Source of the DNA: Rhizobium sp. NXC14
GTDB taxonomy: Bacteria; Pseudomonadota; Alphaproteobacteria; Rhizobiales; Rhizobiaceae
DNA: 64,000 nucleotides
Direction of reading: 5' to 3'
NCBI RefSeq assembly: GCF_002117485.1
Contig: NZ_CP021033.1
Location: forward strand, 682,001 to 746,000
In this document: one piece after another, positions 8,910-18,066 of the stretch
Position numbering within the stretch: the first letter of the stretch is position 1
Layout: every line of letters begins with the position of its first letter
The notes under the pieces: model-generated
Told to the model about the DNA's origin: nothing
Databases searched by the model: none
The model's input: only the letters and a program-made list of their open reading frames with translations
Translations under genes and position numbers: made by a program

Positions 8910-9803
8910 TCAGAATTCAGCTTTGGAGAACAATTCGACGATCCAGTCGAGGAAAACGCGTACCCGCGGCGAAAGCTGGCGGTTCTGCGGATAGAGCGCG
9001 GTAAGCGGTGTCGGCGGAGGAAGATAGTCGGCAAGGACCTCGACCAGCGTCCCTTCGTCCAGATCCCGCTGGAGGCGGTAACGCGGCGCCTGAATGAGGC
9101 CGAAGCCGAGGCGGGCGAGATCGGTCATGGTGTCGGAGTTGTTGACCGTCAGCCGGCACGGCAAGGATACGAAACGGACAGTGTTGCCGACCGTGAACTC
9201 GAGAGGCATGATCTGCCCGGTACGGGAGGATATGAAACCAACGGCGCGATGCCCCTCCATCGCGTCTGGGGAGCGTGGCATTCCGTGCCTTGATATATAG
9301 GCTGGGCTGGCACAGGTGATTTCAGCGATCATCCCGAGGCGACGCATGATGAAGCCGCTATCGGAAATCTCTCCGGCGCGGATGACGCAGTCGATACCTT
9401 CCCTGACGAGATCTACCAGCCGGTCGCCCTGCCCGATCTGCAGGTCCAGCAGAGGATACCGATCGAGGAACTCATTGAGTCGCGGCAACAGGAATGTGCG
9501 TGTCAGCAAAGGATGCGCATCGACGCGCAGCAGGCCGCGCGGTTGCATGTCACGGAAGACGTTTTCCGCCTCGTCCACCTCGGCGAGGATCGCCACACAT
9601 CGCCTGTAGAAGGCTGCGCCGTCCAGTGTCGGCGCGACATGCCGGGTCGTTCGCTCAAGAAGGCGAACGCCGAGATCGCCTTCTAGCTTTTTAATCGCCT
9701 CGGTGGCCGTGGAACGGGCAAGCCCAAGGTCGGACGCCGCTGCGGCGAAGCTCCGCCGTTCAACGACCCGGATAAAGAGCTGCATGCGGTCAAGCCGATC
9801 CAT
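8910..9803 (-). CDS. LysR-type transcriptional regulator
   Basis: A 297-residue LysR regulator with HTH segment MQLFIRVVERRSFAAAASDL and LARSTATEAIKKLEGDLGVR, then LLERTTRHVAPTLDG. The effector-binding domain is complete. ATG 9803 (MDRLDRMQLF) fits the family better than GTG 9818. The gene diverges from an SDR gene 102 bases away, the likely target. Confidence 0.92.
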   Translation of the reverse strand: MDRLDRMQLFIRVVERRSFAAAASDLGLARSTATEAIKKLEGDLGVRLLERTTRHVAPTLDGAAFYRRCVAILAEVDEAENVFRDMQPRGLLRVDAHPLLTRTFLLPRLNEFLDRYPLLDLQIGQGDRLVDLVREGIDCVIRAGEISDSGFIMRRLGMIAEITCASPAYISRHGMPRSPDAMEGHRAVGFISSRTGQIMPLEFTVGNTVRFVSLPCRLTVNNSDTMTDLARLGFGLIQAPRYRLQRDLDEGTLVEVLADYLPPPTPLTALYPQNRQLSPRVRVFLDWIVELFSKAEF

Positions 9804-9905
9804 ATCTTTATTCACCACAGACGAATTCTCATGTCAAATGTTGGTGGATTGTTCTCCCGGGACACGATCGATATCTCCTGTTCCGTCATAAAGGAGAAGG
9901 TGACA

Positions 9906-10646
9906 ATGAGCATCAAAGGGCAGCGCGTCGCTATCGTCACCGGCGCATCGAAAGGGATCGGCCGAGCCATTGCGCTTCGGCTGGCGCAAGACGGCATCGC
10001 CGTCGTGGTGAATTACGCAAAGAGCCGTCAGGCGGCTGATGCGGTCGTCGCAGACATTGAATCGGGCGGCGGGAAGGCTCTCGCAGTGCAGGCTGACATT
10101 AGCGCTCCGGCCGCAGCTGCCGATCTGTTCAGCGCGGCCGACGAGCGCTTCGGCGGGACCGACATACTGGTCAACAATGCCGGCATCATAAAGCTGGCTC
10201 CGATTGCCGATATGGACGACACGAGTTTCGAGCAGCAGATCTCCACAAACTTCACAGGGACATTCCGCGCCGTTCGCGAAGCAGCCCGTCGGCTCCGCGA
10301 TGGTGGGCGCATCATCAATTTTTCTTCAAGCGTCGTCGGCGCTTACGGGCCGACTTACGGCGTCTATGCGGCAAGCAAAGCCGCCGTCGAGGCGATCACG
10401 CACGTCGCCGCGAAGGAACTCGGCCGGCGCGGCATTACCGTCAATGCGGTGGCGCCCGGTCCCGTCGAGACCGAACTGTTCATGTCCGGCAAGCCCGACG
10501 AGCTGGTCCAGAGAATCGTTGGTACCATTCCGCTCGGGCGCCTGGGCCAACCGGATGACATTGCCTCAGTCGTTTCCTTCCTGGCCGGCCCGGAAGGCGG
10601 TTGGGTGAACGGTCAGGTGTTACGCGCCAATGGCGGCATGATCTGA
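9906..10646 (+). CDS. SDR family oxidoreductase (FabG-like)
   Basis: A 246-residue classical SDR with cofactor motif TGASKGIGRA, NNAG motif, active-site Ser in INFSSSVVG and Tyr/Lys in YGVYAASKAAVEAI, and the C-terminal NGQVLRANGGMI. ATG 9906 follows a good ribosome site (aaggagaagg). An in-frame ATG at 9831 only adds an unrelated leader. A small tautomerase gene follows 28 bases later, so the two probably form one transcript under the divergent LysR regulator. Confidence 0.92.
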   Translation: MSIKGQRVAIVTGASKGIGRAIALRLAQDGIAVVVNYAKSRQAADAVVADIESGGGKALAVQADISAPAAAADLFSAADERFGGTDILVNNAGIIKLAPIADMDDTSFEQQISTNFTGTFRAVREAARRLRDGGRIINFSSSVVGAYGPTYGVYAASKAAVEAITHVAAKELGRRGITVNAVAPGPVETELFMSGKPDELVQRIVGTIPLGRLGQPDDIASVVSFLAGPEGGWVNGQVLRANGGMI

Positions 10647-10674
10647 AGCAGAACCCACAAGAAAGGAGATTCCA

Positions 10675-10893
10675 ATGCCATTCGTTAACATAAAGACACC
10701 TGAGGGCGCGCTTAGCCGCTCCCAGAAGGAAGAAATCGTGCACCGCGCCACCGACATGCTGGTGGAGTACTTCTCCGAGGCGGCACGGCCACACACGATG
10801 GTACTGATCGAGGAAGTGAAGGACGGCGGATACGGGCGTGCCGACGAGATTTTCATCCTTCCGGATGCCTATCGCGTCAAAGAAGACGGTTGA
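10675..10893 (+). CDS. 4-oxalocrotonate tautomerase family protein
   Basis: A 72-residue protein starting MPFVNIKTPEGALSRSQKEE. After removal of Met, Pro1 would be the catalytic base, as in 4-oxalocrotonate tautomerases. The length fits the small, oligomeric members. A clear ribosome site (gaaaggag) lies 6 bases upstream. It is the last gene of the SDR transcript. The substrate is unknown. Confidence 0.88.
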   Translation: MPFVNIKTPEGALSRSQKEEIVHRATDMLVEYFSEAARPHTMVLIEEVKDGGYGRADEIFILPDAYRVKEDG

Positions 10894-11182
10894 TCCTGGA
10901 GTGCTCGGAGCTGGTGCGGAGGTTTCGCACCAGCTTGCATAACCACCGCAGAGGACGCCGGTCTGACGGTGCTAGAAGCGTGACCTGCCACGGCAATTTC
11001 CTGCAACGGGCGGCCGTCAGGATTTATGAGGGGATGATCGCACCGGGGACACGGTGGGGGCAATCTGGCGGGCGGATTGGTTACTCTTGCAGGTTGCTCA
11101 GCAGGTTTCGACTGCCTCATGTTCTTATTGGTATGGTCCGCGACGAAGGAACAAACACAAGGCCCGGGGAGTTAATGCGGTA

Positions 11183-11294
11183 GTCGGGCGTAAGCGTAAT
11201 CGGAGCGTGGCGCTCTCCTCATCCCTCGGGTGTCCGAGGTTGCTTCCAGCTTTCGAGCTGTGACGCGGGGTTCGAATCCCTGCCCCGACAGCCA
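11183..11294 (+). ncRNA. tRNA-like element with intact T-arm; not a standard tRNA
   Basis: The 3' part has a perfect T-arm (CGGGG-TTCGAAT-CCCTG, 11266-11282), then CCCCGAC (11283-11289) and AGCCA. GTCGGGC at 11183 can pair with CCCCGAC apart from one mismatch. Between them lie three hairpins: GAGCG/CGCTC, CCTCGG/CCGAGG and CAGCT-ttcg-AGCTG. Spacing does not allow a normal anticodon arm. It may be an unusual tRNA, a tRNA-derived RNA or a degraded tRNA left at an integration site. Confidence 0.35.
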
Positions 11295-12100
11295 TATCCG
11301 CTCAATCGAACAAAGCCTGCGATTTCTCGTCAGGATACCTGACCTATAGCACTCCTTCGCTCAGGGATGCCTGATCACCTCGCCATCGAGGCACTAACCT
11401 GCGGGCACAAGCTAGCTAAGCCTACGATCACTCGAAACAAAGATAGCTGAAATCATGCAGCCTCTCCACCAGTGATGGATGCTTCCCTCCGGCCACAGTG
11501 CTTTCACCCTCGCAGCCTTCTCCTCGTGAGTGTTTCTGTCATCCAATGCATAGTTCGGCACGACCCGGTTCGAAAACTTTTCATTTAGACCGAAGAAGGC
11601 CTCTATGTGCAAATGGTCGTCGTCCGCCAATCACACGAATGCGTCTTTCGAGTATCGAAGGAGAGCTTCTTTCGATGGCGCTGGGATCGTTTTCCTCACA
11701 AGACGCCAGGATGCTACCTGTCTCGAGGTCCAAACGACTCGTTTGCGCGGCGCAACTTATCCGGGCGCTGACCACTAGCTCTGACTGTGCCTCAGGCTTT
11801 CTATATTAGCCCAGTGGTCGTATCAGCCGCCTTGCGGGCGGACACGACGCCTCATGAAATTCGATGCGTTGAAGAGTTTGAAGGACTTCACGGCGCGTCG
11901 AACCCATCTCGTTGATCCTCATTAGCCAAGGAACCGTCGCGGCGCCCCGATTCATCGTTTCAAGCCAACTCGGCTAATGGAAAAGGATTACGGAACGCGG
12001 CGCATCAGTTCAAGTTCTACATCTGATGATCGCGCCGCATCCAAGAGGATGCGAGCTAGTACTAAACGTCAAATCTTTGCTCATTGGAGGAGGCTTTCCG
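11295..12100 (+). other. Long intergenic stretch, nothing firm
   Basis: About 800 bases with no convincing gene. A minus-strand ORF at 11412-11630 has some protein-like composition (NRVVPNYALDDRNTHEEKAA) but I cannot place it. The 289 bases before the tRNA-like element (10894-11182) also lack a recognisable gene. A strong ribosome site for the glycosyltransferase lies at the right end. Confidence 0.4.
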
Positions 12101-13195
12101 ATGAAGATCGCCCAGATCGCACCCCTTGCTGAAAGCGTCCCACCGAAGCTTTACGGCGGAACGGAGCGCATCGTCTCTTATCTGACAGACGAGCTGGTCC
12201 GTCAGGGCCACCAGGTCGCGCTTTTCGCCAGCGGCGACTCTGTTACTGACGCCAAACTGGTAGCGTGCTCGCGCATCGCCCTGCGTCTCAATCCTGCAGT
12301 CAGGGACCACGTGCCGCACCATATTGCCATGCTGGAGGAGGTTCGCCGCCGGGCACACGAATTCGATGTCCTACACTTCCACATTGATCTGCTGCATTTC
12401 CCATTGATTATGGACTTCGCAGACCGAACCGTGACGACGCTGCACGGACGGTTGGATCTACCGGACCTTCGAACATTCTACCAAGCCTTCCCGGACATAC
12501 CGCTGGTGTCGATCTCAAACAATCAGCGACAGCCCATGCCGCCGGTCAACTGGGCCGGCACCGTTTACCATGGGCTCTCGGACGAGATTCTACCCTTCAC
12601 CGCAAAGCCGAAAGGAAACTATCTTGCTTTCCTCGGGCGCATCTCGCCGGAGAAGCGACCCGATCGAGCCATCCAGATCGCTGCTAAAGCAGGGATCCCC
12701 CTGAAGATCGCGGCGAAGATCGACAATGTCGACAAGCATTACTGGGAAACCGTGATCGAGCCTCTGGTAAAGAGCCATCAAAACGTGGAGTTCGTCGGAG
12801 AGATCAACGAACATCAAAAGGCGGAGTTTCTCGGCAATGCCGGTGCATTGCTGTTCCCGATCGACTGGCCAGAACCCTTCGGAGTGGTGATGATCGAGTC
12901 TATGGCATGCGGCACCCCAGTCATTGCGTTTGGCTGCGGTTCCGTACCGGAAGTGATTGACGCCGGTGTCTCCGGCATAATCGTCGATACAGTCACCGAA
13001 GCCGTGGAAAACATCGACCGAGCGCTGCGCCTGGACCGCCGCAGAGTTCGCGCAACGTTCGAAAAGCGCTTTTCTGCAGAGCGCATGGCGCGCGATTATC
13101 TCGATATCTACCGAACTCTGCCAGGTGTACGTACCCATGGTGCACGCATGCGCCGTGCCACCAGGGCTGCTCTCGGGGTGCAGACCGCTGCATGA
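12101..13195 (+). CDS. Family 4 glycosyltransferase (GT-B fold)
   Basis: A 364-residue enzyme that would move a sugar from a nucleotide donor. The N-terminal domain starts MKIAQIAPLAESVPPKLYGG with the glycine-rich turn GGTERIVSYL. The C-terminal donor domain has FLGRISPEKRPD and the retaining GT4 signature PEPFGVVMIESMACGTPVIA. ATG 12101 follows ggaggagg; the longer in-frame start at 12026 is unlikely. It stands alone between gene-poor regions. The acceptor is unknown; rhizobial relatives are often annotated near glucan or stress-response genes. Confidence 0.9.
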   Translation: MKIAQIAPLAESVPPKLYGGTERIVSYLTDELVRQGHQVALFASGDSVTDAKLVACSRIALRLNPAVRDHVPHHIAMLEEVRRRAHEFDVLHFHIDLLHFPLIMDFADRTVTTLHGRLDLPDLRTFYQAFPDIPLVSISNNQRQPMPPVNWAGTVYHGLSDEILPFTAKPKGNYLAFLGRISPEKRPDRAIQIAAKAGIPLKIAAKIDNVDKHYWETVIEPLVKSHQNVEFVGEINEHQKAEFLGNAGALLFPIDWPEPFGVVMIESMACGTPVIAFGCGSVPEVIDAGVSGIIVDTVTEAVENIDRALRLDRRRVRATFEKRFSAERMARDYLDIYRTLPGVRTHGARMRRATRAALGVQTAA

Positions 13196-13211
13196 TGGCG
13201 AAGAGAGGTAG

Positions 13212-13388
13212 GTGTCATTCGAATACGCGGGCAATGCCCCGGTCGTCTTCTTTAATCCGGAGGAGGTCGTTGCTGTGGGAGCTCTCCAGCTGGCGCGACC
13301 TTTCTCGTATCTGTCTTGGGGCGAAGGGGTGCTCTCCCCCGATAAGGTTGTTCAGAACAAATGGCAAAGGATATCAGATGACCGATAG
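13212..13388 (+). CDS. Possible small protein (58 aa)
   Basis: A short GTG-started ORF behind gagaggtag reads SFEYAGNAPVVFFNPEEVVA and then VGALQLARPFSYLSWGEG. Its composition is protein-like, unlike the longer overlapping frame at 13192-13569. An ATG at 13378 opens another short frame (to 13569) that overlaps its stop, of doubtful reality. No family is recognised. Confidence 0.35.
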   Translation: MSFEYAGNAPVVFFNPEEVVAVGALQLARPFSYLSWGEGVLSPDKVVQNKWQRISDDR

Positions 13389-13578
13389 CCGCGCCTTATT
13401 CGCTGCACGCGCTTTCAATTCTTCCAACCGGGTTCAGCCGCGCCGCCGCTGCCTAAACGAGTCCAACTTCGGTAAGTCGCTTTTTCGAGTGATCGTCATC
13501 CAGCATCTAGCGGCTTCCCCGCAACCGATGCCTGTGGGTGGCTGCGACACCGGTTTGAAGATCAACTGATTACCGGCG

Positions 13579-13828
13579 CTATCGATCTCGGTTTCGATTT
13601 ACGATTTGGGGTATCGCTGCACCAATATGTACTTCGGCAGCCAGTTGACCGTGGTCGTCCCAAATCTCGATTGCCTGCGGGATTTCCGCCTGATTGGTTA
13701 AGGTGGCCCTGCCAACCAGTTCTCTGAGGGCTTCGCCGGCTTCTTCTCTTGCTGTGTTCAAGTCGGGGAATGTCTCACCTTCTGGATCTGGCACGACGTA
13801 ATCAGCGTTTGATATAAAAATAGTACGA
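13579..13828 (-). pseudogene. DUF6894-like gene with damaged 5' end
   Basis: The main frame (71 residues from GTG 13794) reads PDPEGETFPDLNTAREEAGE, characteristic of the small rhizobial DUF6894 proteins. The usual N-terminal strand ahead of it is present but in another frame: SYYFYIK just upstream, then NADYVVPDPEGE. A frameshift around 13810 and the lack of a start codon in the upstream frame suggest a broken gene. A GTG restart could make a shortened protein. Confidence 0.6.
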
Positions 13829-13845
13829 GCCGCTTCCTGCCGCTT

Positions 13846-14238
13846 TTGCGCGACGAAGCAACTCGTCTAATGTTTCTCCGTTATGTTCACACGCGGGAAC
13901 TGCAACTGGCTTACCCGGCTTTGGCGGCGGGCCGATACAACATGCACCAGCGTCTCGCGAGATGGCTGCTTATGTGCCATGACCGTCTTCTCGTGGACGA
14001 TATGCCTGTTACTCACGAGTTTTTGGCGTTGATGCTTGGCGTGAGGCGATCTGGGGTCACCGACCATCTGCACATCCTGGAGGGCATGCGGGCCATCAAG
14101 TCGACGCGAGGGAACGTCAAGATTTGGACCGCCAGATTCTGCTCGATGTTGCAGATGGTTGTTACGGCGCTCCGGAAGCCGAGTACGAACGGCTTCTGGG
14201 ATCCCCGTCGCCCGACGACGCAAGGCCGGCAAGATTAA
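13846..14238 (+). pseudogene. Crp/Fnr-family regulator remnant (HTH half)
   Basis: The frame has only the dimerisation helix and the HTH of a Crp/Fnr regulator: LRYVHTRELQLAYPALAAGR, LARWLLMCHDRL, THEFLALMLGVRRSGVTDHL, HILEGMRAIKSTRGNV. The cyclic-nucleotide-binding beta-roll that should precede it is missing. Near 14123 the sequence AAGATTTGGACC has lost a base: the next frame continues the protein as ILDRQILLDVADGCYGAPEA. So it is both 5'-truncated and frameshifted. Confidence 0.75.
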
Positions 14239-14265
14239 AGGGGGCGTGGAGTACGTGGTCCGGAT

Positions 14266-14478
14266 CTACGATGGGTAATCAATAATCAGCCTCAACAAAC
14301 TATCCTCATCCTTCACGCCATGTTGATACGACTGGATAATCCGACAGGCGAGGTCCTGGCGCTGCGGATCCGAGGTGATCTGCTTCACCGAGACGACGTG
14401 ATCGAAGACCCTTTGGCAGAGGGCCACTTCGGCTTCATTCAAAACGCTCTGGGTTTGGAATACTTGGGACGGGATCAT
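14266..14478 (-). CDS. Small hypothetical protein (70 aa)
   Basis: From ATG 14478 the protein reads MIPSQVFQTQSVLNEAEVAL, then CQRVFDHVVSVKQITSDPQR. It looks helical and well composed, with a conserved-looking Cys-Gln-Arg. No signal peptide is seen. The 84-residue frame from 14520 only adds a low-quality leader. I do not know a function; similar short proteins are common in rhizobia. Confidence 0.5.
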   Translation of the reverse strand: MIPSQVFQTQSVLNEAEVALCQRVFDHVVSVKQITSDPQRQDLACRIIQSYQHGVKDEDSLLRLIIDYPS

Positions 14479-14716
14479 AACGCCCTTACTCCCCGATGCT
14501 AAGGTAGGGCGGGAATGCAAAGGTTCAACTTGGCAGGATGTCTTGAGGCGTCGGGCCGTGCGGAGCGTCGCTTGGGAGCGGACCGGTGAATTGACTCCGC
14601 ACGACCCAACAGCGGATCGTAAGAGGAAGGCATTACGCGAACTGAACTAACTGGCTTTCTCCCGCGATCCGGTGAGTTAACCTCATTGTCCCAATGTGGT
14701 TCCGGTACGATGCCGG

Positions 14717-14745
14717 ACAAAAAAAGCCCCGCCGAAACGGGGCAA
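14717..14745 (-). terminator. Intrinsic terminator, copy 1
   Basis: On the minus strand GCCCCG-TTTCGG-CGGGGC is followed by a run of seven T. It is a textbook rho-independent terminator for a leftward transcript. A related copy lies at 15047-15079. Confidence 0.75.
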
Positions 14746-15046
14746 GTCTTGACAACGGATCGCACAGGAGGAACACCCGTGCTTTCCTGTTACTTCAACG
14801 ATAGAGAAACTGACTAAGTTCCACTACCGCGTTGGACATGGTTTAACTCAGCTTGGCAAGTGTTATTTGCTTCGCCAGGGAGGTTCTGACTGGATACGCA
14901 GCAACATTGCTAAAACCTCCCTGGCGTCCTCTCGACAAGGATGAAGAAAATCTAGCTCGAATCTTACTAGGAAAAAGACGGACTAAGGTCGGGCTTTCGG
15001 GCGCCGTGGTTTTGTAGTGCAGTTCCAGTAACATGCCGGCAAAAAG

Positions 15047-15079
15047 CCCCGCATTCTCGCGGGGCATCTTGTACAATCC
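15047..15079 (-). terminator. Intrinsic terminator, copy 2
   Basis: On the minus strand GCCCCGC-GAGAAT-GCGGGGC is followed by TTTTTG. The flanks on both sides (ttcc-gta...atgccgg before, ggggca...cttg after) match those of the terminator at 14717-14745, so the two are copies of one element. Confidence 0.72.
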
Positions 15080-15592
15080 TTGCCGCCAGCAGGGGGTGAC
15101 GCGACAATGTAGAACAGGATGACATGGTTCTGAAGATGGTCAATTAGCTCTAACTTGCTAATCTGGCTGCGGAATCCATTCCGTTACTCGCACCAGTCAT
15201 TTCGCTGCCCCGGGTTCCACGTCCGAGCAAAATCCTTCCTGAAGCAGCGAACGACTGTGCATAGGCGTCCCTTTTGCGCTATCGTCGTGCCATGCGGTTC
15301 GGAACCAATTCTCTTGCTCCTTTGACAATCGACGAATGGACGAACACCGTGAAACTACACGCGAAGGCGATAGCAGTCGGGCCCGAGGTGTCGCCATTCT
15401 GCAGAGCGCCTGTGTGGCGCGGCTGCGGACGAAGGCACCCTCAATGCGGATGACAGACATCGGACGGCTTAGTCGCCGCTGTGCGGAGCGCTTCCAATTA
15501 GTGGTGAACGCAATGAGGACGGCGGGCCTCCCTGAATAACCGAAGGCTGCGAAAGAGGATTTTGGATTAGTTTTGGGACGCAAAATCCTACG

Positions 15593-16063
15593 ATGAACGA
15601 TCCTCCGGTATATTCAACGGAGGAAATCCAAATGGCCGGGAATTTTGATCAGGCACTTGTCTCTGCCCGTGTTAACGAACGAGTGGCGATGACACCGTTC
15701 GGCGCTCAGATGTTCATTCACGCCTTGGCGTCGGAAACAACGGGCTCCCCACACTCATATACGGGAAGCGGAAATGTTCAGAGTGTTGGCCAGCACCTAT
15801 CGCTTCTGGTGCGGTGGCGAAGTCTTTGACGCGCGCCTGGTACCATCATCATCCTTCCACCGCATGTCGAGCACGCGTGTCGCAATATCGGAAACGAGAT
15901 CGGCCAGATGCTTGGGATCGTCACTCCCGGCGAATGCGAGGGAATGTTCCGCGACATTGCCGTACTTGGTAAAGGCGCAACGATAGAGGAGATCAACGCA
16001 GGAATCAAGATACGGCATCGTAAACGCGCACACCACGATGCTGAGTGGCACGCCTACACCTAG
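15593..16063 (+). pseudogene. Cupin-domain protein, frameshifted
   Basis: Three frames must be joined to read a cupin: MAGNFDQALVSARVNERVAM, TPFGAQMFIHALA; then APHTHIREAEMFRVLASTYR, FWCGGEVFDAR; then GTIIILPPHVEHACRNIGNE, IGQMLGIVTPGECEGMF, ending at the stop 16061-16063. The His motif H-x-H and the LPPHVEH strand are conserved, so the gene was intact not long ago. At least two frameshifts (near 15755 and 15840) have killed it. Confidence 0.72.
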
Positions 16064-16126
16064 CGTATGTCCCTCGAGAATAGCGTCATAGTTGCATCGA
16101 GACGACGCGTCTCTAAAGCTGCACCC

Positions 16127-16951
16127 TCAGAAGTCCGTGGAGACCGATACATTGCGCCATTCAGCGATGATCTCGGCATCTGACGTGTGTTTCGCTTCGA
16201 TCGCAGCTACCGTGTCGCTTCCGAATGGCATGCGGACCGGTGGCTGATCGGTGTCCGCAAAGGCGACGACCTGCCGAGCGAACTTTTCCGGATCCCCTGG
16301 CTGGTTGTGATTGAGCGACGCCGCGCGTTCGCGGACGGCACCCGCCGTTCCATCATAGTCTCGGATCCGATTGCCGCTGGCAGAGAGCGAGCTGGAGTCG
16401 AGGAAGTCCGTCCGAAAGTAGCCGGGTTCGATCGCGGTCACGTGGATTCCCAACGGTTGCAGCTCCGCGTGGAGCGCCTCCGATAGTCCTTCGACAGCGA
16501 ACTTCGTGGAGCAGTAGACGCCGAATCCTGCGCCGGCGCGGTAGCCGCCGATCGACGAGATGTTGAGGATGCGTCCGGATCTCTGCACCCGCATTTGTGG
16601 GAGGACAGCACGCGTGACGTTCAGCAGACCGAAGACGTTCGTGCGATAGAGACGTTCAACTTCTTCTGCGCTGGCTTCCTCGACCGCGCCAACGAGACCG
16701 AATCCCGCGTTGTTCAGGAGCACGTCTATGCTGCCGAAACGCTCGAGGGCCTGTCGGGCTGCCTCTCGCGCCTGTTCTTCGCTCGTCACATCCAGTGCGG
16801 CCGCGAACAGACAGCGCCGTTCTCCAAAGTTATCCGTGATCGATCCTGCACTGCGGGCAGTCGCGACGACGTTGTCACCACGTTCAAGTGCAAGCTTCGC
16901 AATGCGGGCGCCGAACCCGCGGGATGCTCCGGTTATGAACCATGTCTTCAT
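16127..16951 (-). CDS. SDR family oxidoreductase
   Basis: A 274-residue classical SDR with TGASRGFGARIA, LLNNAGFGLVG, ISSIGGYRAGAG and YCSTKFAVEGLSEAL (active Ser, Tyr, Lys). The C-terminal part DTDQPPVRMPFGSDTVAAIE is typical of the subgroup often annotated as short-chain dehydrogenases of unknown substrate. It is the last gene of a leftward series: GlcG-like, SDR, NTF2-like remnant, this SDR. Confidence 0.92.
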   Translation of the reverse strand: MKTWFITGASRGFGARIAKLALERGDNVVATARSAGSITDNFGERRCLFAAALDVTSEEQAREAARQALERFGSIDVLLNNAGFGLVGAVEEASAEEVERLYRTNVFGLLNVTRAVLPQMRVQRSGRILNISSIGGYRAGAGFGVYCSTKFAVEGLSEALHAELQPLGIHVTAIEPGYFRTDFLDSSSLSASGNRIRDYDGTAGAVRERAASLNHNQPGDPEKFARQVVAFADTDQPPVRMPFGSDTVAAIEAKHTSDAEIIAEWRNVSVSTDF

Positions 16952-16952
16952 C

Positions 16953-17128
16953 TCAGTTTTCTTTCGGGCTTCCGGTGCCAGCAGCCCAAGCGTCGAAGGC
17001 CTTCTGGACCGTTGCCTTGTTTGCGGCCTTGTCGGCAGCGACTGCGGCTCCTGCGACGATGAAGATTAAATGGAGGCCGCACACGCGATGGCCCGCAGAG
17101 TTGCCACCAATAGCTTGCTTTTGCTCAT
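16953..17128 (-). pseudogene. Remnant of a secreted NTF2/SnoaL-like protein
   Basis: From ATG 17128 the minus strand reads MSKSKLLVATLRAIACAASI, stops, and continues in another frame as IVAGAAVAADKAANKATVQK and AFDAWAAGTGSPKEN before a stop. This is a signal peptide and the first helix of a SnoaL-like protein. Most of the domain is gone and the signal peptide is frameshifted. The next SDR gene starts 2 bases later. Confidence 0.6.
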
Positions 17129-17214
17129 CTCAGAGTCCCCTTGGAAGGAGTTGGATTACCGCCGGGCGGAATCCCGACGGCGTAGGTGTGCGGCGGGGGC
17201 AACGCCGCGATGTC

Positions 17215-18027
17215 CTAGATCTGAGCTTCCCAGGCTTTGAGCTGGTGATCCCTCAGCATGTCCTCGATGACCTTCGGGCATACGTTCCGGAACTTGCCCG
17301 TATCAGCCGGAACGATCTCGATCATGCGATCGATCATTTCCTTGGGATCCATCTTGCCTTCAGGTGTCGCGAAGAAGTCGTCGAAGCCTTTTCGGAGATC
17401 GGCACGCTTGGTGAAGTTCTTGCTGTCGTCCATCCAGCGGAACGGATTGTCGGCCATGGTCTCGTTGTAGCCCGTATAGTAGGCGCCGGGATTGATGGTC
17501 TGGATCTTGATCCCGTAGGCGGCGAGTTCCTGCTGCAGGGCCTCGGCAATGGATTCCAGCGCATGCTTCGTAGAGACGTAGGTGCCCCAGTTCGCCGGCG
17601 TGAACAGGCCGCCCATTGAGGACGTGAACACAACCTTCTTTCCCTTATGCTTGCCCTCGCGGATCCAGCGCTGGACCACGCCCTGCGTGAGCGTCAGCGG
17701 AAGGAAGACGTTCATTTCGAAGTTGCGGCGGACAAGGTCGACTGGGATTTCCCAGACCGGACCCGGCTCTCCCTGTCCGGCATTGTTCCAGAGGACGTCG
17801 AAGTCCCATCCCTGGGCCTGCTTGATGTCGTACGGATCCGTGAGGTCGAGCCGCTCGACCCGGATGCGTCCACCGAGATCTAGCTTCGCCACTTCCTCGC
17901 GCATGGCAGTTACCATTGGCGAGACTTGGCAGGTCGCGATGATCTTGTGGCCGTTCCGGGCCATGCCGATGGCTGCCGCCTTGCCGAAGCCTGAACCAGC
18001 GCCAGTGATGAGAATGGTCTTGGACAT
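17215..18027 (-). CDS. SDR family oxidoreductase
   Basis: A 270-residue SDR. The cofactor motif is TGAGSGFGKA, NNAG reads WNNAGQGEPG, the active Ser is in VFTSSMGG and Tyr/Lys in YVSTKHALESIAEAL. The start has a good ribosome site (ggagattagc). It lies 39 bases downstream of the GlcG/HbpS-like gene and is probably co-transcribed with it. Confidence 0.92.
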   Translation of the reverse strand: MSKTILITGAGSGFGKAAAIGMARNGHKIIATCQVSPMVTAMREEVAKLDLGGRIRVERLDLTDPYDIKQAQGWDFDVLWNNAGQGEPGPVWEIPVDLVRRNFEMNVFLPLTLTQGVVQRWIREGKHKGKKVVFTSSMGGLFTPANWGTYVSTKHALESIAEALQQELAAYGIKIQTINPGAYYTGYNETMADNPFRWMDDSKNFTKRADLRKGFDDFFATPEGKMDPKEMIDRMIEIVPADTGKFRNVCPKVIEDMLRDHQLKAWEAQI

Positions 18028-18066
18028 GCTAATCTCCTCTTTTTGGTTTGGTTGGTGTGGACGGCG

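Larger units (their letters stand above)
14521..15592 (-). other. Gene-poor stretch with two related terminator elements
   Basis: No credible protein gene is seen in about 1.07 kb. Its main content is a pair of related, leftward intrinsic terminators 330 bases apart, which could end two small RNAs or untranslated leaders. ORFs at 15197-15583 (minus) and 15336-15539 (plus) overlap each other and neither resembles a family. Confidence 0.45.

Noticed and set aside
11295..11640. Possible coding half of a two-piece tmRNA after the tRNA-like element
   Set aside because: No proteolysis-tag reading frame ending in Ala-Ala and no pseudoknots could be found downstream.
15197..15583. A 128-residue minus-strand ORF
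   Set aside because: Composition is low quality, an equally long frame lies opposite, and no start site or family was seen.
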